Shown: positions 43,639 to 53,335 of the stretch, piece by piece | Position numbering within the stretch: position 1 is the first letter of the stretch | Layout of the letters: every line of letters starts with the position of its first letter | NCBI RefSeq assembly: GCF_024448985.1 | Contig: NZ_JAMOII010000002.1 | Location: 310,001 to 374,000 of the forward strand | Source: Stutzerimonas stutzeri | Lineage (GTDB): Bacteria; Pseudomonadota; Gammaproteobacteria; Pseudomonadales; Pseudomonadaceae | Direction: 5' to 3' | Length of the DNA stretch: 64,000 nucleotides | The notes under the pieces: generated by a model | What the model saw: the letters and a program-made list of their open reading frames with translations, nothing else | Told to the model about the DNA's origin: nothing | Database searches by the model: none | Made by a program: the position numbers and the translations under genes

Positions 43639-44118
43639 GTGATCGACTCCGATGGTTTTCGCCCCAATGTCGGCATCATCCTGACCAATGATGACGGGCA
43701 GGTATTGTGGGCCCGACGGATTAATCAGGACGCCTGGCAATTCCCGCAGGGCGGTATCAATCCGCGCGAGACGCCGGAAGAGGCGCTCTACCGCGAACTC
43801 AACGAAGAAGTCGGGCTGGAACAGCAGGATGTGAAGATCCTCGCCTGCACGCGGGGCTGGCTGCGTTATCGTCTGCCGCAACGCTTGGTGCGTACTCATA
43901 GCCAGCCGCTGTGCATAGGACAGAAGCAGAAGTGGTTTCTGCTGCGTCTGACCGGTGCCGAGGACCGGGTGCGCATGGACCTGACCGGCAAACCCGAATT
44001 CGATGGCTGGCGCTGGGTCAGCTACTGGTATCCACTGGGCCAGGTCGTCACCTTCAAGCGCGAGGTTTACCGTCGCGCCTTAAAAGAACTCGCCCCGCGC
44101 CTCCTGGCGCGGGATTGA
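43639..44118 (+). CDS. rppH: RNA pyrophosphohydrolase
   Basis: Removes pyrophosphate from the 5' end of mRNA to start decay; 159 residues, standard length. The Nudix box [23 protein letters not shown] is intact, preceded by [12 protein letters not shown] 43639 gives (M)[16 protein letters not shown], the family start; the in-frame extension to 43504 is not coding. It is followed by ptsP 19 bases later, as in other pseudomonads. Confidence 0.96.
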   Translation: MIDSDGFRPNVGIILTNDDGQVLWARRINQDAWQFPQGGINPRETPEEALYRELNEEVGLEQQDVKILACTRGWLRYRLPQRLVRTHSQPLCIGQKQKWFLLRLTGAEDRVRMDLTGKPEFDGWRWVSYWYPLGQVVTFKREVYRRALKELAPRLLARD

Positions 44119-44137
44119 CGGGAGAAAGCCCCTGAGC

Positions 44138-46411
44138 ATGCTCGGCACGCTGCGCAAGATCGTCCAGGAAGTGAATGCCGCCAAGGACCTCAAGGCGGCA
44201 TTGGGCATTATCGTGCTGAGAGTTCGTGAGGCCATGGGCAGCCAGGTCTGCTCGGTCTATCTGCTCGACCCCGAATCGGGCCGTTTCGTCCTGATGGCCA
44301 CCGAGGGTCTGAACAAGAAAGCCATCGGCAAGGTCAGCATGGCCCCGAACGAGGGTCTGGTCGGTCTGGTCGGTACCCGTGAGGAACCGCTCAATCTCGA
44401 GCACGCCTCCGAACATCCCCGCTACCGCTATTTCGCCGAGACCGGAGAAGAGCGCTACGCCTCGTTCCTCGGTGCACCGATCATCCACCATCGGCGGGTG
44501 ATGGGCGTACTGGTCATCCAGCAGAAGGAGCGGCGCCTGTTCGATGAGGGTGAGGAAGCCTTCCTCGTCACCATGAGTGCGCAGCTCGCCGGCGTCATTG
44601 CTCACGCCGAGGCGACCGGTTCGATCCGCGGCCTCGGTCGGCAGGGCAAGGGCATTCAGGAAACCCGCTTCATCGGCATCCCAGGTGCGCCGGGCGCGGC
44701 CGTGGGGACCGCGGTGGTGGTCCTGCCACCGGCCGATCTGGACGTGGTGCCGGACAAGACGATCGATAACATTCCGGCCGAACTCGAGCTGTTCGAAACC
44801 GCGCTCGAAGCGGTGCGGACCGATATGCGCGCGCTGTCTGAGAAGCTCGCCACACAGATGCGCAAGGAAGAGCGCGCGCTGTTCGACGTTTACTTGATGA
44901 TGCTCGACGATTCCGCCCTGGGCGGCGAGGTGACCAAGGTCATTCGCACCGGCCAATGGGCCCAGGGGGCCTTGCGCCAGGTGGTCGGCGATCACGTCGC
45001 ACGTTTCGAGATGATGGACGACGCCTATTTGCGCGAGCGTGCATCGGATGTCAAAGATATCGGCCGGCGTCTGCTCAGCTACCTGCAGCAGGCACGCCAG
45101 CAGACCCTGACCTACCCCGACAAGACGATACTAGTCAGCGAGGAGCTGTCTCCGGCCATGCTAGGCGAAGTGCCGGAAGGCAAGCTGGCGGGCATGGTGT
45201 CGGTGCTGGGCTCAAGTAACTCCCATGTCGCCATTCTGGCCCGTGCCATGGGCATTCCGACGGTGATGGGTGCGGTGGACCTGCCGTACTCGAAGGTCGA
45301 TGGCATCGAGTTGATCATCGACGGCACGCGCGGCGAAATCATCACCAACCCGGCGAAGGTGTTACGCGAGCAATATCTGGTCCTTGCCGAGCAGGAACGC
45401 CAGCTTTCCGAAGGCTTGGACATCCTGCGCGAGCTGCCCTGCGAAACCACCGACGGCGTACGCATCCCGCTGTGGGTCAACACCGGTCTGCTGGCCGACG
45501 TGGTGCGAGCGCAGGAGCGCGGCGCCGAAGGCGTCGGCCTGTATCGCACCGAAGTGCCCTTCATGATCAAGGAGCGCTTCCCTAGCGAGAAGGAGCAGAT
45601 GGCGATCTATCGCGAGCAGCTTGAAGCCTTCCACCCGCTGCCGGTGACCATGCGCACCCTGGATATCGGTGGCGACAAAAGCTTGCCGTATTTCCCGATC
45701 AAAGAAGAGAACCCCTTCCTCGGCTGGCGCGGCATCCGCGTCACGCTGGATCACCCCGAGATCTTCCTGCTGCAGACCCGGGCGATGCTCAAGGCCAGCG
45801 CCGGGCTGAACAACCTTCGCATCCTGCTGCCGATGATCTCCGGCACTCACGAGCTGGAAGAGGCCATGCACCTGATTCACCGTGCCTGGGGCGAGGTGCG
45901 CGATGAAGGTACGGACGTCGAGATGCCGCCGATCGGCGTGATGATCGAAGTGCCGGCGGCGGTCTATCTGACGCGCGAGCTGGCGCGTCAGGTGGATTTC
46001 CTTTCGGTGGGCTCGAACGACCTGACGCAGTATTTGCTGGCAGTCGACCGCAACAATCCGCGCGTCGCCGATCTCTACGATTATCTGCATCCGGCGGTTT
46101 TGGAGGCTTTGCAGCGCATCGTTCGCGAGGCCCACGACGAGGGCAAGCCGGTAAGCATCTGCGGCGAGATGGCCGGCGACCCCGGTGCGGCCATGCTGCT
46201 GCTGGCGATGGGTTTCGACAGCCTTTCGATGAACGCCACCAACCTGCCGAAAGTGAAGTGGATGCTGCGCCAGATCAGCTCATCCATGGCCCGCGAGCTG
46301 CTGGCCAAGGTGATGGTGATGGACAGCCCGCAGGTGATTCGCGCCACGGTGCAGCTGACCCTGCGTAACCTTGGCCTGGATCGCATGGTCAACCCGTCGG
46401 CGGCGATCTAG
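44138..46411 (+). CDS. ptsP: PTS-Ntr enzyme I (PtsP)
   Basis: First enzyme of the nitrogen PTS; 757 residues. It moves phosphate from PEP to NPr. An N-terminal GAF domain (about 15-150) senses a signal such as glutamine. The phosphohistidine domain carries His363 in SSNSHVAILARA, and the PEP-binding TIM barrel contains RTLDIGGDKSLPYFPIKEENP and VGSNDLTQYLLAVDRNN. It is probably co-transcribed with rppH. The NPr and EIIA-Ntr genes are elsewhere. Confidence 0.96.
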   Translation: MLGTLRKIVQEVNAAKDLKAALGIIVLRVREAMGSQVCSVYLLDPESGRFVLMATEGLNKKAIGKVSMAPNEGLVGLVGTREEPLNLEHASEHPRYRYFAETGEERYASFLGAPIIHHRRVMGVLVIQQKERRLFDEGEEAFLVTMSAQLAGVIAHAEATGSIRGLGRQGKGIQETRFIGIPGAPGAAVGTAVVVLPPADLDVVPDKTIDNIPAELELFETALEAVRTDMRALSEKLATQMRKEERALFDVYLMMLDDSALGGEVTKVIRTGQWAQGALRQVVGDHVARFEMMDDAYLRERASDVKDIGRRLLSYLQQARQQTLTYPDKTILVSEELSPAMLGEVPEGKLAGMVSVLGSSNSHVAILARAMGIPTVMGAVDLPYSKVDGIELIIDGTRGEIITNPAKVLREQYLVLAEQERQLSEGLDILRELPCETTDGVRIPLWVNTGLLADVVRAQERGAEGVGLYRTEVPFMIKERFPSEKEQMAIYREQLEAFHPLPVTMRTLDIGGDKSLPYFPIKEENPFLGWRGIRVTLDHPEIFLLQTRAMLKASAGLNNLRILLPMISGTHELEEAMHLIHRAWGEVRDEGTDVEMPPIGVMIEVPAAVYLTRELARQVDFLSVGSNDLTQYLLAVDRNNPRVADLYDYLHPAVLEALQRIVREAHDEGKPVSICGEMAGDPGAAMLLLAMGFDSLSMNATNLPKVKWMLRQISSSMARELLAKVMVMDSPQVIRATVQLTLRNLGLDRMVNPSAAI

Positions 46412-46527
46412 GTCCTGAATCAGGGTTGGCTGTTCAACCTACCGACGCCTTTACCACCGGCTGCATTACCGCGCCTTGCCTTGCCTTGTACGAAATTCAT
46501 TCGCCACTCTTGAGGGAACTTCAGACC

Positions 46528-47286
46528 CTAGCCCAGCAACGGCGGGAGACTGATTCGGCTCTCGCCCAACGCACCGGACGGGCCGAAGCGGCGTTCGATG
46601 ATGTCCGCCGAGCCATCGGCGCGGCGAATCAGTGCGGTGCTGGCGAGGGTTCCATAATCGGCGCTGGTGATGAACACGCTGGACAGCCTTTTTTCCCATT
46701 CGTACGGCACGCCGGTGCTGGGCAGCTCGGCGTCTGTGGCGAGCTGCGAGTCGCTCAATAGCCGTAGCAGATCTTCCGCTTCCGGTGCGCTCAGGCATTC
46801 GTGCAGTGCCGAGCGGGCGCGCACCAGTTTCGGCCAGGGTGTGTTCAGCGCCGCGTTGGATAAGCCGTAGACGCCAGCGGACAGCTGTTCCGGTATCCCG
46901 GTGTTCGAATTGAGATACCAGAGCTCATGTGCGTCGCCTGCGAGCAGATTGAATCCGGAATAGTGCTGCAGGCTGCCGGCCAGTTCGACCAGGTAAGCCT
47001 TCGGCGATAGCTGACCGCGTAAAAAGCGCTCCGGCAACTCGCCCCGTGAGCGCGTTCCGAGAGGTGAGCCAGGCGCCCGAATATTCGTCAGCGCGGCGAA
47101 ACGACCAGCAGGCCCTACGCCCATCCAGGTACCGCCGGCCTGCAGATCGCGCCCCGCGACGATGTGCGGCGCGTCGTCCCAATAGCCCAGCGGCTGGCTT
47201 GGGCGCGCATGAAACTCGTCACGGTTGGCCGCGACGATCAGCGGTAGCGCATGGGTCGGGCGCCAGGCGAATACGATCAGGCACAT
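46528..47286 (-). CDS. NRDE-family protein (TANGO2-like)
   Basis: Protein of 252 residues with the signature MCLIVFAW at its start and PLIVAANRDEFHARPS, the NRDE motif. Residue 2 is Cys, which in this fold can become an N-terminal nucleophile. Animal homologue TANGO2 concerns heme and lipid metabolism; bacterial roles are unsettled. It is divergent from the TauE/SafE gene. Confidence 0.88.
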   Translation of the reverse strand: MCLIVFAWRPTHALPLIVAANRDEFHARPSQPLGYWDDAPHIVAGRDLQAGGTWMGVGPAGRFAALTNIRAPGSPLGTRSRGELPERFLRGQLSPKAYLVELAGSLQHYSGFNLLAGDAHELWYLNSNTGIPEQLSAGVYGLSNAALNTPWPKLVRARSALHECLSAPEAEDLLRLLSDSQLATDAELPSTGVPYEWEKRLSSVFITSADYGTLASTALIRRADGSADIIERRFGPSGALGESRISLPPLLG

Positions 47287-47302
47287 AGGTTTGCTCAGCT
47301 AA

Positions 47303-47329
47303 AAGCTTGAAGCCATAAGCTTGAAGCCA
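47303..47329. repeat. Tandem AAGCTTGAAGCCA copies upstream of TauE gene
   Basis: Two exact copies of a 13-base unit, 47303-47315 and 47317-47329, between the NRDE and TauE genes. It is the same family as the AGCTTCTA array at 63294-63370 (AAGCT/GAAGC steps) and may be a relic of a dispersed element. Confidence 0.6.
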
Positions 47330-47398
47330 AGCAGCCCGGATCGGCAACCTGTTCCAGCTTTTCAGCTACCATGCCGCTTTGTTTTTTGGGACGGTCCG

Positions 47399-48181
47399 AT
47401 GGAGTTCGTGCTTTATCTGCTGCTTGGCGGATTCGCTGGTGTGCTGGCCGGGCTGTTCGGTGTTGGTGGCGGGATGATCATCGTCCCGGTGCTGGTGTTC
47501 AGCTTTACCCTGCAAGGTTTCGATCAGCAGGTACTGACCCATCTGGCCGTCGGCACATCGCTGGCGACGATCATCTTCACTTCGCTGAATTCGATCCTGG
47601 CCCACCACCGCAAGGGCGCGGTGCAATGGCCGGTGGTGCTGTGGATGACCCTCGGCATCCTGCTCGGCGCTGCGTTGGGCAGCGTTACTGCCGCCTCGAT
47701 TCAAGGGCCGATGCTGCAAAAAATCATCGGCGTGTTCGCCATCGCCATGGCGATCCAGATGGCCTTCTCGTTGCAGCCCAAGGCCAGCGCTGGCGTGCCT
47801 GGCAAGCCTGGGTTGACGCTGGCGGGCGTGGTGGTTGGCTGGGCTTCGGCGATCTTCGGGATTGGCGGGGGCTCACTGACAGTGCCCTTCCTCAGCTGGC
47901 GCAGCGTACCGATGCAGCAGGCGGTCGCGACGTCCGCGGCCTGCGGTTTGCCCATCGCCCTCGTCGGTGCGTTGAGTTTTGTAGTGGTCGGCTGGCAGGA
48001 TGCGCATCTGCCGGAATGGAGCTTCGGTTTCGTCTATCTGCCGGCAATGGTGGGTATCGCGATAACCAGCATGTTTTTCGCCCGCATCGGTGCGCAGCTG
48101 GCGCATCGGCTGTCGGCGCCGATGCTCAGGCGCCTGTTTGCGCTGTTGCTGCTTTGCGTTGGTATCAACTTCTTGATCTGA
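47399..48181 (+). CDS. TauE/SafE-family membrane exporter
   Basis: Membrane protein of 260 residues with eight helices in two repeated halves, each with a GVGGG-type start ([17 protein letters not shown] and [17 protein letters not shown]). Family members export sulfite, sulfonates or other organic anions. ATG 47399 opens with [18 protein letters not shown]. It is directly before lgt, ten bases away. Confidence 0.87.
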   Translation: MEFVLYLLLGGFAGVLAGLFGVGGGMIIVPVLVFSFTLQGFDQQVLTHLAVGTSLATIIFTSLNSILAHHRKGAVQWPVVLWMTLGILLGAALGSVTAASIQGPMLQKIIGVFAIAMAIQMAFSLQPKASAGVPGKPGLTLAGVVVGWASAIFGIGGGSLTVPFLSWRSVPMQQAVATSAACGLPIALVGALSFVVVGWQDAHLPEWSFGFVYLPAMVGIAITSMFFARIGAQLAHRLSAPMLRRLFALLLLCVGINFLI

Positions 48182-48191
48182 GGAAACCCGG

Positions 48192-48992
48192 ATGTTGCCT
48201 TATCCGCAGATAGACCCAGTAGCTGTCTCGCTCGGACCGCTGCAGATTCACTGGTACGGCCTGATGTACCTAATCGGCATTGGCGGCGCCTGGCTGCTCG
48301 CGTCGCGCCGGCTGCATCGTTTCGACTCCAGCTGGAACAAGGACAAACTCTCCGATCTCGTCTTCTGGGTCGCCATGGGCGTGATCGTCGGCGGGCGGCT
48401 GGGCTACGTGCTGTTCTACGATCTGGCAGCCTACCTCAACGACCCGAGTTTGATCCTGCAGGTCTGGAAGGGCGGCATGTCGTTCCATGGCGGCCTGATC
48501 GGCGTGTTGCTGTGCACCTGGATCTTCGCGCGGCGTAACGGCAAAAGCTTTTTCCAGCTGATGGATTTCATCGCACCCTTTGTACCGATCGGCCTGGGCG
48601 CGGGGCGCATTGGCAACTTCATCAATGCCGAGTTGTGGGGCAAGGCGACGGATGTGCCTTGGGCGATGGTGTTCCCCACCGATCCGCAGCAACTCGCGCG
48701 GCATCCCTCGCAGCTCTACCAATTCGCGCTGGAAGGCGTGGCGCTGTTCGTCATTCTGTGGATTTACTCGAGCAAGCCGCGCCCGACCATGGCGGTGTCC
48801 GGGCTGTTCGCGGTGTGCTATGGCATCTTCCGCTTCATCGTCGAATTCGTGCGAGTGCCCGATGCACAACTCGGCTACCTGGCCTTCGGCTGGTTGACCA
48901 TGGGGCAGGTGCTGTGTGTGCCGATGGTGCTGATCGGCCTCGGCATGATCGCATGGGGCTACCGCAGCGCCCCGGCCAAGGCATCGGCCTGA
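48192..48992 (+). CDS. lgt: Prolipoprotein diacylglyceryl transferase
   Basis: Inner-membrane enzyme of 266 residues that puts diacylglycerol on the Cys of prolipoproteins. It has the family motifs [10 protein letters not shown] near the start, [12 protein letters not shown], and [17 protein letters not shown] with the essential Arg. ATG 48192 is preceded by GAGGAAAC. It begins the lgt-thyA pair and is separated from thyA by a 15-bp hairpin. Confidence 0.96.
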   Translation: MLPYPQIDPVAVSLGPLQIHWYGLMYLIGIGGAWLLASRRLHRFDSSWNKDKLSDLVFWVAMGVIVGGRLGYVLFYDLAAYLNDPSLILQVWKGGMSFHGGLIGVLLCTWIFARRNGKSFFQLMDFIAPFVPIGLGAGRIGNFINAELWGKATDVPWAMVFPTDPQQLARHPSQLYQFALEGVALFVILWIYSSKPRPTMAVSGLFAVCYGIFRFIVEFVRVPDAQLGYLAFGWLTMGQVLCVPMVLIGLGMIAWGYRSAPAKASA

Positions 48993-48996
48993 GCCA

Positions 48997-49037
48997 CGCG
49001 CCCGGCTTGTCGCCAAGCGCGAGACAAGCCGGGCGCG
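48997..49037. terminator. 15-bp hairpin between lgt and thyA
   Basis: CGCGCCCGGCTTGTC (48997-49011) is perfectly complementary to 49023-49037, with an 11-base loop. It lies just after the lgt stop and 60 bases before thyA. There is no U run, so it may be an RNA stabiliser, a pause site or a factor-dependent terminator rather than a classic one. Confidence 0.65.
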
Positions 49038-49097
49038 GGCTCTTACTATTCACAGGTTTCCTTTCACCGCGCCTCGGCGCCCGCTTCGAGCCCATCG

Positions 49098-49892
49098 ATG
49101 AAACAGTATCTCGACCTGATGCGCCATGTGCGCGAGAACGGCACTTTCAAGAGCGATCGCACCGGCACCGGCACCTACAGCGTGTTCGGCTACCAGATGC
49201 GCTTCGACCTGGACGATGGTTTCCCGCTGGTGACCACCAAGAAGTGCCACCTCAAATCCATCATTCATGAGCTGCTGTGGTTCCTTCAGGGCGATACCAA
49301 CGTGCGCTATCTGCAGGAAAACGGCGTGCGCATCTGGGACGAATGGGCCAACGAGAATGGCGAACTCGGACCGGTCTACGGCTATCAGTGGCGTAACTGG
49401 CCGGCGCCCAATGGGGAATCGGTCGACCAGATCGCCAAGCTGATCGAGATGATCAAGAGCAATCCAGACTCCCGCCGCCTGATCGTATCGGCCTGGAACC
49501 CCGCGTTGGTCGACCAGATGGCGCTGCCGCCGTGCCATGCGCTGTTCCAGTTCTACGTCGCTGACGGCAAGCTCAGCTGCCAGCTGTACCAGCGCTCGGC
49601 GGACATCTTCCTCGGCGTGCCCTTCAACATCGCCAGCTATGCGCTGCTGACGCTGATGGTGGCGCAGGTCTGCGACTTGCAGCCGGGCGAGTTCATCTGG
49701 AGTGGTGGCGACTGCCATCTGTACGCCAATCATCTGGAACAGGCCGATTTGCAGCTGACGCGTGAGCCGCTGCCGCTGCCGACAATGAAGCTCAATCCCG
49801 AGGTCAAGGACCTGTTCGCCTTCCGTTTCGAGGATTTTGAACTGGTCGGCTATGAAGCGCATCCGCACATCAAGGCGCCCGTGGCGGTTTGA
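49098..49892 (+). CDS. thyA: Thymidylate synthase
   Basis: Makes dTMP from dUMP with methylene-tetrahydrofolate; 264 residues, as in E. coli. Catalytic Cys146 lies in [12 protein letters not shown], the dUMP/phosphate Arg in [21 protein letters not shown], and the folate-binding end [19 protein letters not shown] is intact. Confidence 0.97.
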   Translation: MKQYLDLMRHVRENGTFKSDRTGTGTYSVFGYQMRFDLDDGFPLVTTKKCHLKSIIHELLWFLQGDTNVRYLQENGVRIWDEWANENGELGPVYGYQWRNWPAPNGESVDQIAKLIEMIKSNPDSRRLIVSAWNPALVDQMALPPCHALFQFYVADGKLSCQLYQRSADIFLGVPFNIASYALLTLMVAQVCDLQPGEFIWSGGDCHLYANHLEQADLQLTREPLPLPTMKLNPEVKDLFAFRFEDFELVGYEAHPHIKAPVAV

Positions 49893-49983
49893 TATCGGAC
49901 TTTGGTCGGGTTCTTCGTGGGCGATAACCTGACTGTCACATTTGCGCTATAGACTCGACCGATTGTGTTTCGGGAGGTCGGGC

Positions 49984-50754
49984 ATGCGCAGGGTAGTGTT
50001 CAATCAGAAAGGCGGTGTTGGTAAGTCCAGCATTGCCTGCAATCTCGCGGCGGTGAGCGCGGCCGAGGGTTATCGCACCTTGCTGGTGGACCTCGATGCC
50101 CAGGCTAACTCCAGCCATTACCTCAGCGGATTGGCGGGGGGCGATCTGCCCACCGGCATCGCCGACTACTTCAAACAGATACTCGCCGGTGGCGCAGCGG
50201 GCAAAAAGGCGCGGCCGCCGATCAGCGAGACCCGCTTCGATAATCTGCATCTGGTCGGCGCCACCGCCGAGTTGGCGGATCTGCAACCGAAGCTCGAAGC
50301 CAAGCACAAGATCAACAAGCTACGAAAGCTGCTGGAAAGCCTCTCAGAAGAATACGAGCGGATCTATATCGATACGCCGCCTGCCCTCAATTTTTTTACG
50401 GTATCGGCATTGATCGCGGCGGACCGTTGCCTGATTCCGTTCGACTGCGACAGCTTTTCTCGCCAGGCGCTGTACAGCCTGCTCGACGAAATCGACGATC
50501 TACAGGAAGACCACAACGAGGGGCTGCAAGTCGAGGGCATCGTGGTCAATCAGTTTCAGCCGCGGGCGGCGCTGCCGCAGCAGATGATCGACGAGCTGCT
50601 GGCGGACGGTTTGCCGGTGCTGCCGGTGCATCTGATGAGTTCGGTGCGGATGCGTGAGTCGCATCAGGTCTGCGTGCCGCTGATTCATTTCGATCCGCGG
50701 CACAAGCTGACCCAGCAGTTCGTCGCGCTGCATGCGCATCTGGAAGGTCACTGA
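49984..50754 (+). CDS. Orphan ParA-family ATPase
   Basis: Protein of 256 residues with the deviant Walker [12 protein letters not shown] near residue 5-15, Walker A' [11 protein letters not shown] and [13 protein letters not shown]. It belongs to the ParA/MinD superfamily. No parB or parS array is beside it, and the neighbours are housekeeping genes, so chromosome segregation is unlikely. ATG 49984 has GGGAGG upstream. Its end is two bases from the converging ABC permease. Confidence 0.87.
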   Translation: MRRVVFNQKGGVGKSSIACNLAAVSAAEGYRTLLVDLDAQANSSHYLSGLAGGDLPTGIADYFKQILAGGAAGKKARPPISETRFDNLHLVGATAELADLQPKLEAKHKINKLRKLLESLSEEYERIYIDTPPALNFFTVSALIAADRCLIPFDCDSFSRQALYSLLDEIDDLQEDHNEGLQVEGIVVNQFQPRAALPQQMIDELLADGLPVLPVHLMSSVRMRESHQVCVPLIHFDPRHKLTQQFVALHAHLEGH

Positions 50755-50755
50755 T

Positions 50756-51745
50756 TCACTCGTCGCGCGAACCTTCGATCTTGCGTCCCAGCCGGGAAGC
50801 GTAGAGCTCGCCAATGATGCCGCGGCGGAAGATCAGCACACAGACCATGAAGATGATCCCGGTTACCAGCGTGACCGGCAGCTCCGAGGTCGCGAAATAG
50901 TTGCCCAGCGTAGTCACCAGCGCGGCGCCGAATACCGGGCCGACCAGCGTGCCGATGCCGCCGAGCAGCGTCATCAGCACCACTTCACCGGACATCTGCC
51001 AACTGACATCGGTGAGGGTGGCGAACTGGAACACCAGCGCCTTCAACCCGCCGGCCAGCCCGGCCAGCGCCGCCGACATGACGAAGGCGCCGAGCTTGTA
51101 GCGGGACACCGAATAGCCCAGGGAAATGGCGCGGTTTTCGTTCTCGCGAATCGACTTGAGGATCATGCCGTAGGGCGAGTTGATGATGCGCCAGATCGCC
51201 AACAACCCCAGCAGAAACACCGCCAGCACGAAGAAGTACATGCTCAGCGGCTCTTTCAGATCGATCAGGCCGAACAGGTGGCCGCGCGGAATGCCCTGGA
51301 TGCCGTCTTCGCCGTGGGTGAAGGGCGCCTGCAGGCAAAAGAAGAAGAACATCTGCGACAGCGCCAGGGTGATCATCGTCGAGTAGATGCCTTGCCGGCG
51401 GATCGCCAGAAAGCCGATCACCAAGCCCAGAAACGCGGCGCCGACCACGCCGACCAAGATGCCCAGTTCCGGCGTCAGGCCCCATTCCTTGACCGCATGG
51501 GCGGTGAAATAGGCGGCGCCGCCGAAGAACGCGGCATGGCCGAACGAGAGAATGCCGGTGTAACCGAGCAGCAGATTGAACGCGCAGGCGAACAGGGCGA
51601 AGCACATCACCTTCATCAGGAACACGGGGTAGAAATACAGCGGCGCCAGTACCAGCGCGACGATGCCGAGCAGGATCAGAATCCTTTCCGGATTCCAATG
51701 CTTTCGCTTTGCTGCGGACGTTGCGGTCGCTTGCATATCAGCCAT
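50756..51745 (-). CDS. Branched-chain amino-acid-type ABC permease (LivM family)
   Basis: Inner-membrane permease of 329 residues with about nine helices. It has the family feature NLLLGYTGILSFGHAAFFGGAAY and the EAA-like SPYGMILKSIRENENRAISLGYSVSRYKLGAF. It pairs with the LivH-type gene, overlapping it by eight bases. Last gene of a five-gene transporter operon. Confidence 0.92.
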   Translation of the reverse strand: MADMQATATSAAKRKHWNPERILILLGIVALVLAPLYFYPVFLMKVMCFALFACAFNLLLGYTGILSFGHAAFFGGAAYFTAHAVKEWGLTPELGILVGVVGAAFLGLVIGFLAIRRQGIYSTMITLALSQMFFFFCLQAPFTHGEDGIQGIPRGHLFGLIDLKEPLSMYFFVLAVFLLGLLAIWRIINSPYGMILKSIRENENRAISLGYSVSRYKLGAFVMSAALAGLAGGLKALVFQFATLTDVSWQMSGEVVLMTLLGGIGTLVGPVFGAALVTTLGNYFATSELPVTLVTGIIFMVCVLIFRRGIIGELYASRLGRKIEGSRDE

Positions 51746-52625
51746 CCCTTCCCATCAGGCCCGCGGGGCGCATCAGCAGCACGATCGCCATGACCACGAA
51801 AATCACGATGTTGGAGGCCTCTGGGTAGAACACCTTGGTCAGCCCCTCGAGGATGCCGAGCAGGTAGCCGGTGATGATCGCGCCGAGGATCGAGCCCATG
51901 CCGCCCACCACCACCACCGCGAACACCACGATGATCAGGTTTGAGCCCATCAGCGGGCTGACCTGGTAGATCGGCGCCGCGAGAATTCCGGCCAGCCCCG
52001 CTAGTCCGGCGCCCAGCCCGTAGGTGAAGGTCAGCAGCAGCGGCACGTTGATGCCGAAGGTGCGCACCAGTGTCGGGTTCTCGGTCGCCGCGCGCAGATA
52101 GGCGCCGAGTTTGGTTTTTTCGATCAGCAGCCAGGTACCCAGGCAGATCAGCAGCGAGGCCAGCACGACCCAGGCGCGGTACTTGGGCAGGAACATGAAG
52201 CCGAGGTTGTAGCCGCCCGACAGCAGGCTCGGCACCCCATAGGGCTGGCCGGACGAGCCGTAGTAGTAGCGGAACGCGCCCTCCAGTGCGAGGGCCAGGC
52301 CGAAGGTGAACAGCAGGCCGTAGAGATGATCGAGGTTGTACAGGCGCGATAGCGCCAGCCGCTCGACCGCCGCGCCGACCAGGCCGACGATCAGCGGTGC
52401 CAGGATCAGCGCCGGCCAATAACCGATGCCCAGTACCGCCAGCAGCAGATAACCGGCGAAGGCGCCCATCATGTACTGCGCGCCGTGGGCGAAGTTGATC
52501 ACCTTGATCAGGCCGAAGATGATCGCCAGGCCAAGGCTGAGCATGGCGTAGAACGATCCGTTGATCAGGCCGATCAGCAATTGCCCGAGAAAGGCCTGAA
52601 TGGGTACGCCGAAGATCTCGGTCAT
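51738..52625 (-). CDS. Branched-chain amino-acid-type ABC permease (LivH family)
   Basis: Permease of 295 residues with eight or so helices. The pattern INGSFYAMLSLGLAIIFGLIKVINFAHG is typical, as is the ABC-interaction loop RAATENPTLVRTFGINV. It starts as TGATG overlap with the LivF gene. Forms the heterodimer channel with the LivM-like subunit. Confidence 0.92.
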   Translation of the reverse strand: MTEIFGVPIQAFLGQLLIGLINGSFYAMLSLGLAIIFGLIKVINFAHGAQYMMGAFAGYLLLAVLGIGYWPALILAPLIVGLVGAAVERLALSRLYNLDHLYGLLFTFGLALALEGAFRYYYGSSGQPYGVPSLLSGGYNLGFMFLPKYRAWVVLASLLICLGTWLLIEKTKLGAYLRAATENPTLVRTFGINVPLLLTFTYGLGAGLAGLAGILAAPIYQVSPLMGSNLIIVVFAVVVVGGMGSILGAIITGYLLGILEGLTKVFYPEASNIVIFVVMAIVLLMRPAGLMGRDG

Positions 52626-53335
52626 CAGACCCCCAGGGTTTCGTTGAGTATCGTCATGCGATCGGGTAGCTCGCTGACATGGAAGTTGTCGACGATCTTT
52701 CCGTGATCGACGAGATAGAAGCGGTCGGCGACCTTGCTGGCGAAACGGAAGTTCTGTTCCACCAGCAGGATGGTCATGCCGCGCTGCTTGAGGGTCAGCA
52801 GGACGTCGCCGATGCGCTGGACGATCACCGGTGCCAAGCCTTCGGTGGGTTCGTCGAGCAGCAGCAGTTTGGTTCCGGTACGCAGGATTCGCGCGATGGC
52901 CAGCATCTGCTGTTCACCACCCGAAAGCTTGGTCCCGGCGCTATGGCGGCGTTCCTTGAGATTGGGGAACAGCTCGTAGATTTCGCCGACGCTCATGCCG
53001 CCCTGGGCGATGATTGGCGGCAGGGTGAGATTTTCCTCGACCGTCAGGGTGGCAAAGATGCCGCGTTCTTCCGGCACGAAGCCCATCCCGGTATGAGCGG
53101 TTCGGTGCAGCGGCACGCGCATCATGTCTCGGCCATCGAACTGAATCGTTCCGGTCCGTTTGCGGATGATGCCCATAATCGAACGCAGCGCCGTAGTCTT
53201 GCCGACACCGTTGCGGCCAAGCAGCGTCACGGTCTCGCCCTGATGCACGTCCAGGTCGATGCCGTGCAGGGCATGGCTTTCGCCATACCAGGCGTTCAGT
53301 TCGCGAACGCTCAGCAGTGGGGTCGCCTCACTCAT
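52625..53335 (-). CDS. ABC transporter ATP-binding protein (LivF family)
   Basis: ATPase of 236 residues with Walker A LLGRNGVGKTTALRS, signature LSGGEQQMLAIAR and Walker B LLLLDEPTEGLAP. LivF-type length and the short C terminus. Overlaps LivG by eight bases. Confidence 0.94.
   Translation of the reverse strand: MSEATPLLSVRELNAWYGESHALHGIDLDVHQGETVTLLGRNGVGKTTALRSIMGIIRKRTGTIQFDGRDMMRVPLHRTAHTGMGFVPEERGIFATLTVEENLTLPPIIAQGGMSVGEIYELFPNLKERRHSAGTKLSGGEQQMLAIARILRTGTKLLLLDEPTEGLAPVIVQRIGDVLLTLKQRGMTILLVEQNFRFASKVADRFYLVDHGKIVDNFHVSELPDRMTILNETLGV

Noticed and set aside
44094-44115. CCGCGCC-TCCT-GGCGCGG hairpin at the rppH end
   Set aside because: Lies within the coding frame and is followed by ptsP with no U run; probably coding bias.
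49984-50754. ParA gene as part of a plasmid or integrated-element partition system
   Set aside because: No parB, parS, integrase or replication gene nearby and the neighbours are core genes.
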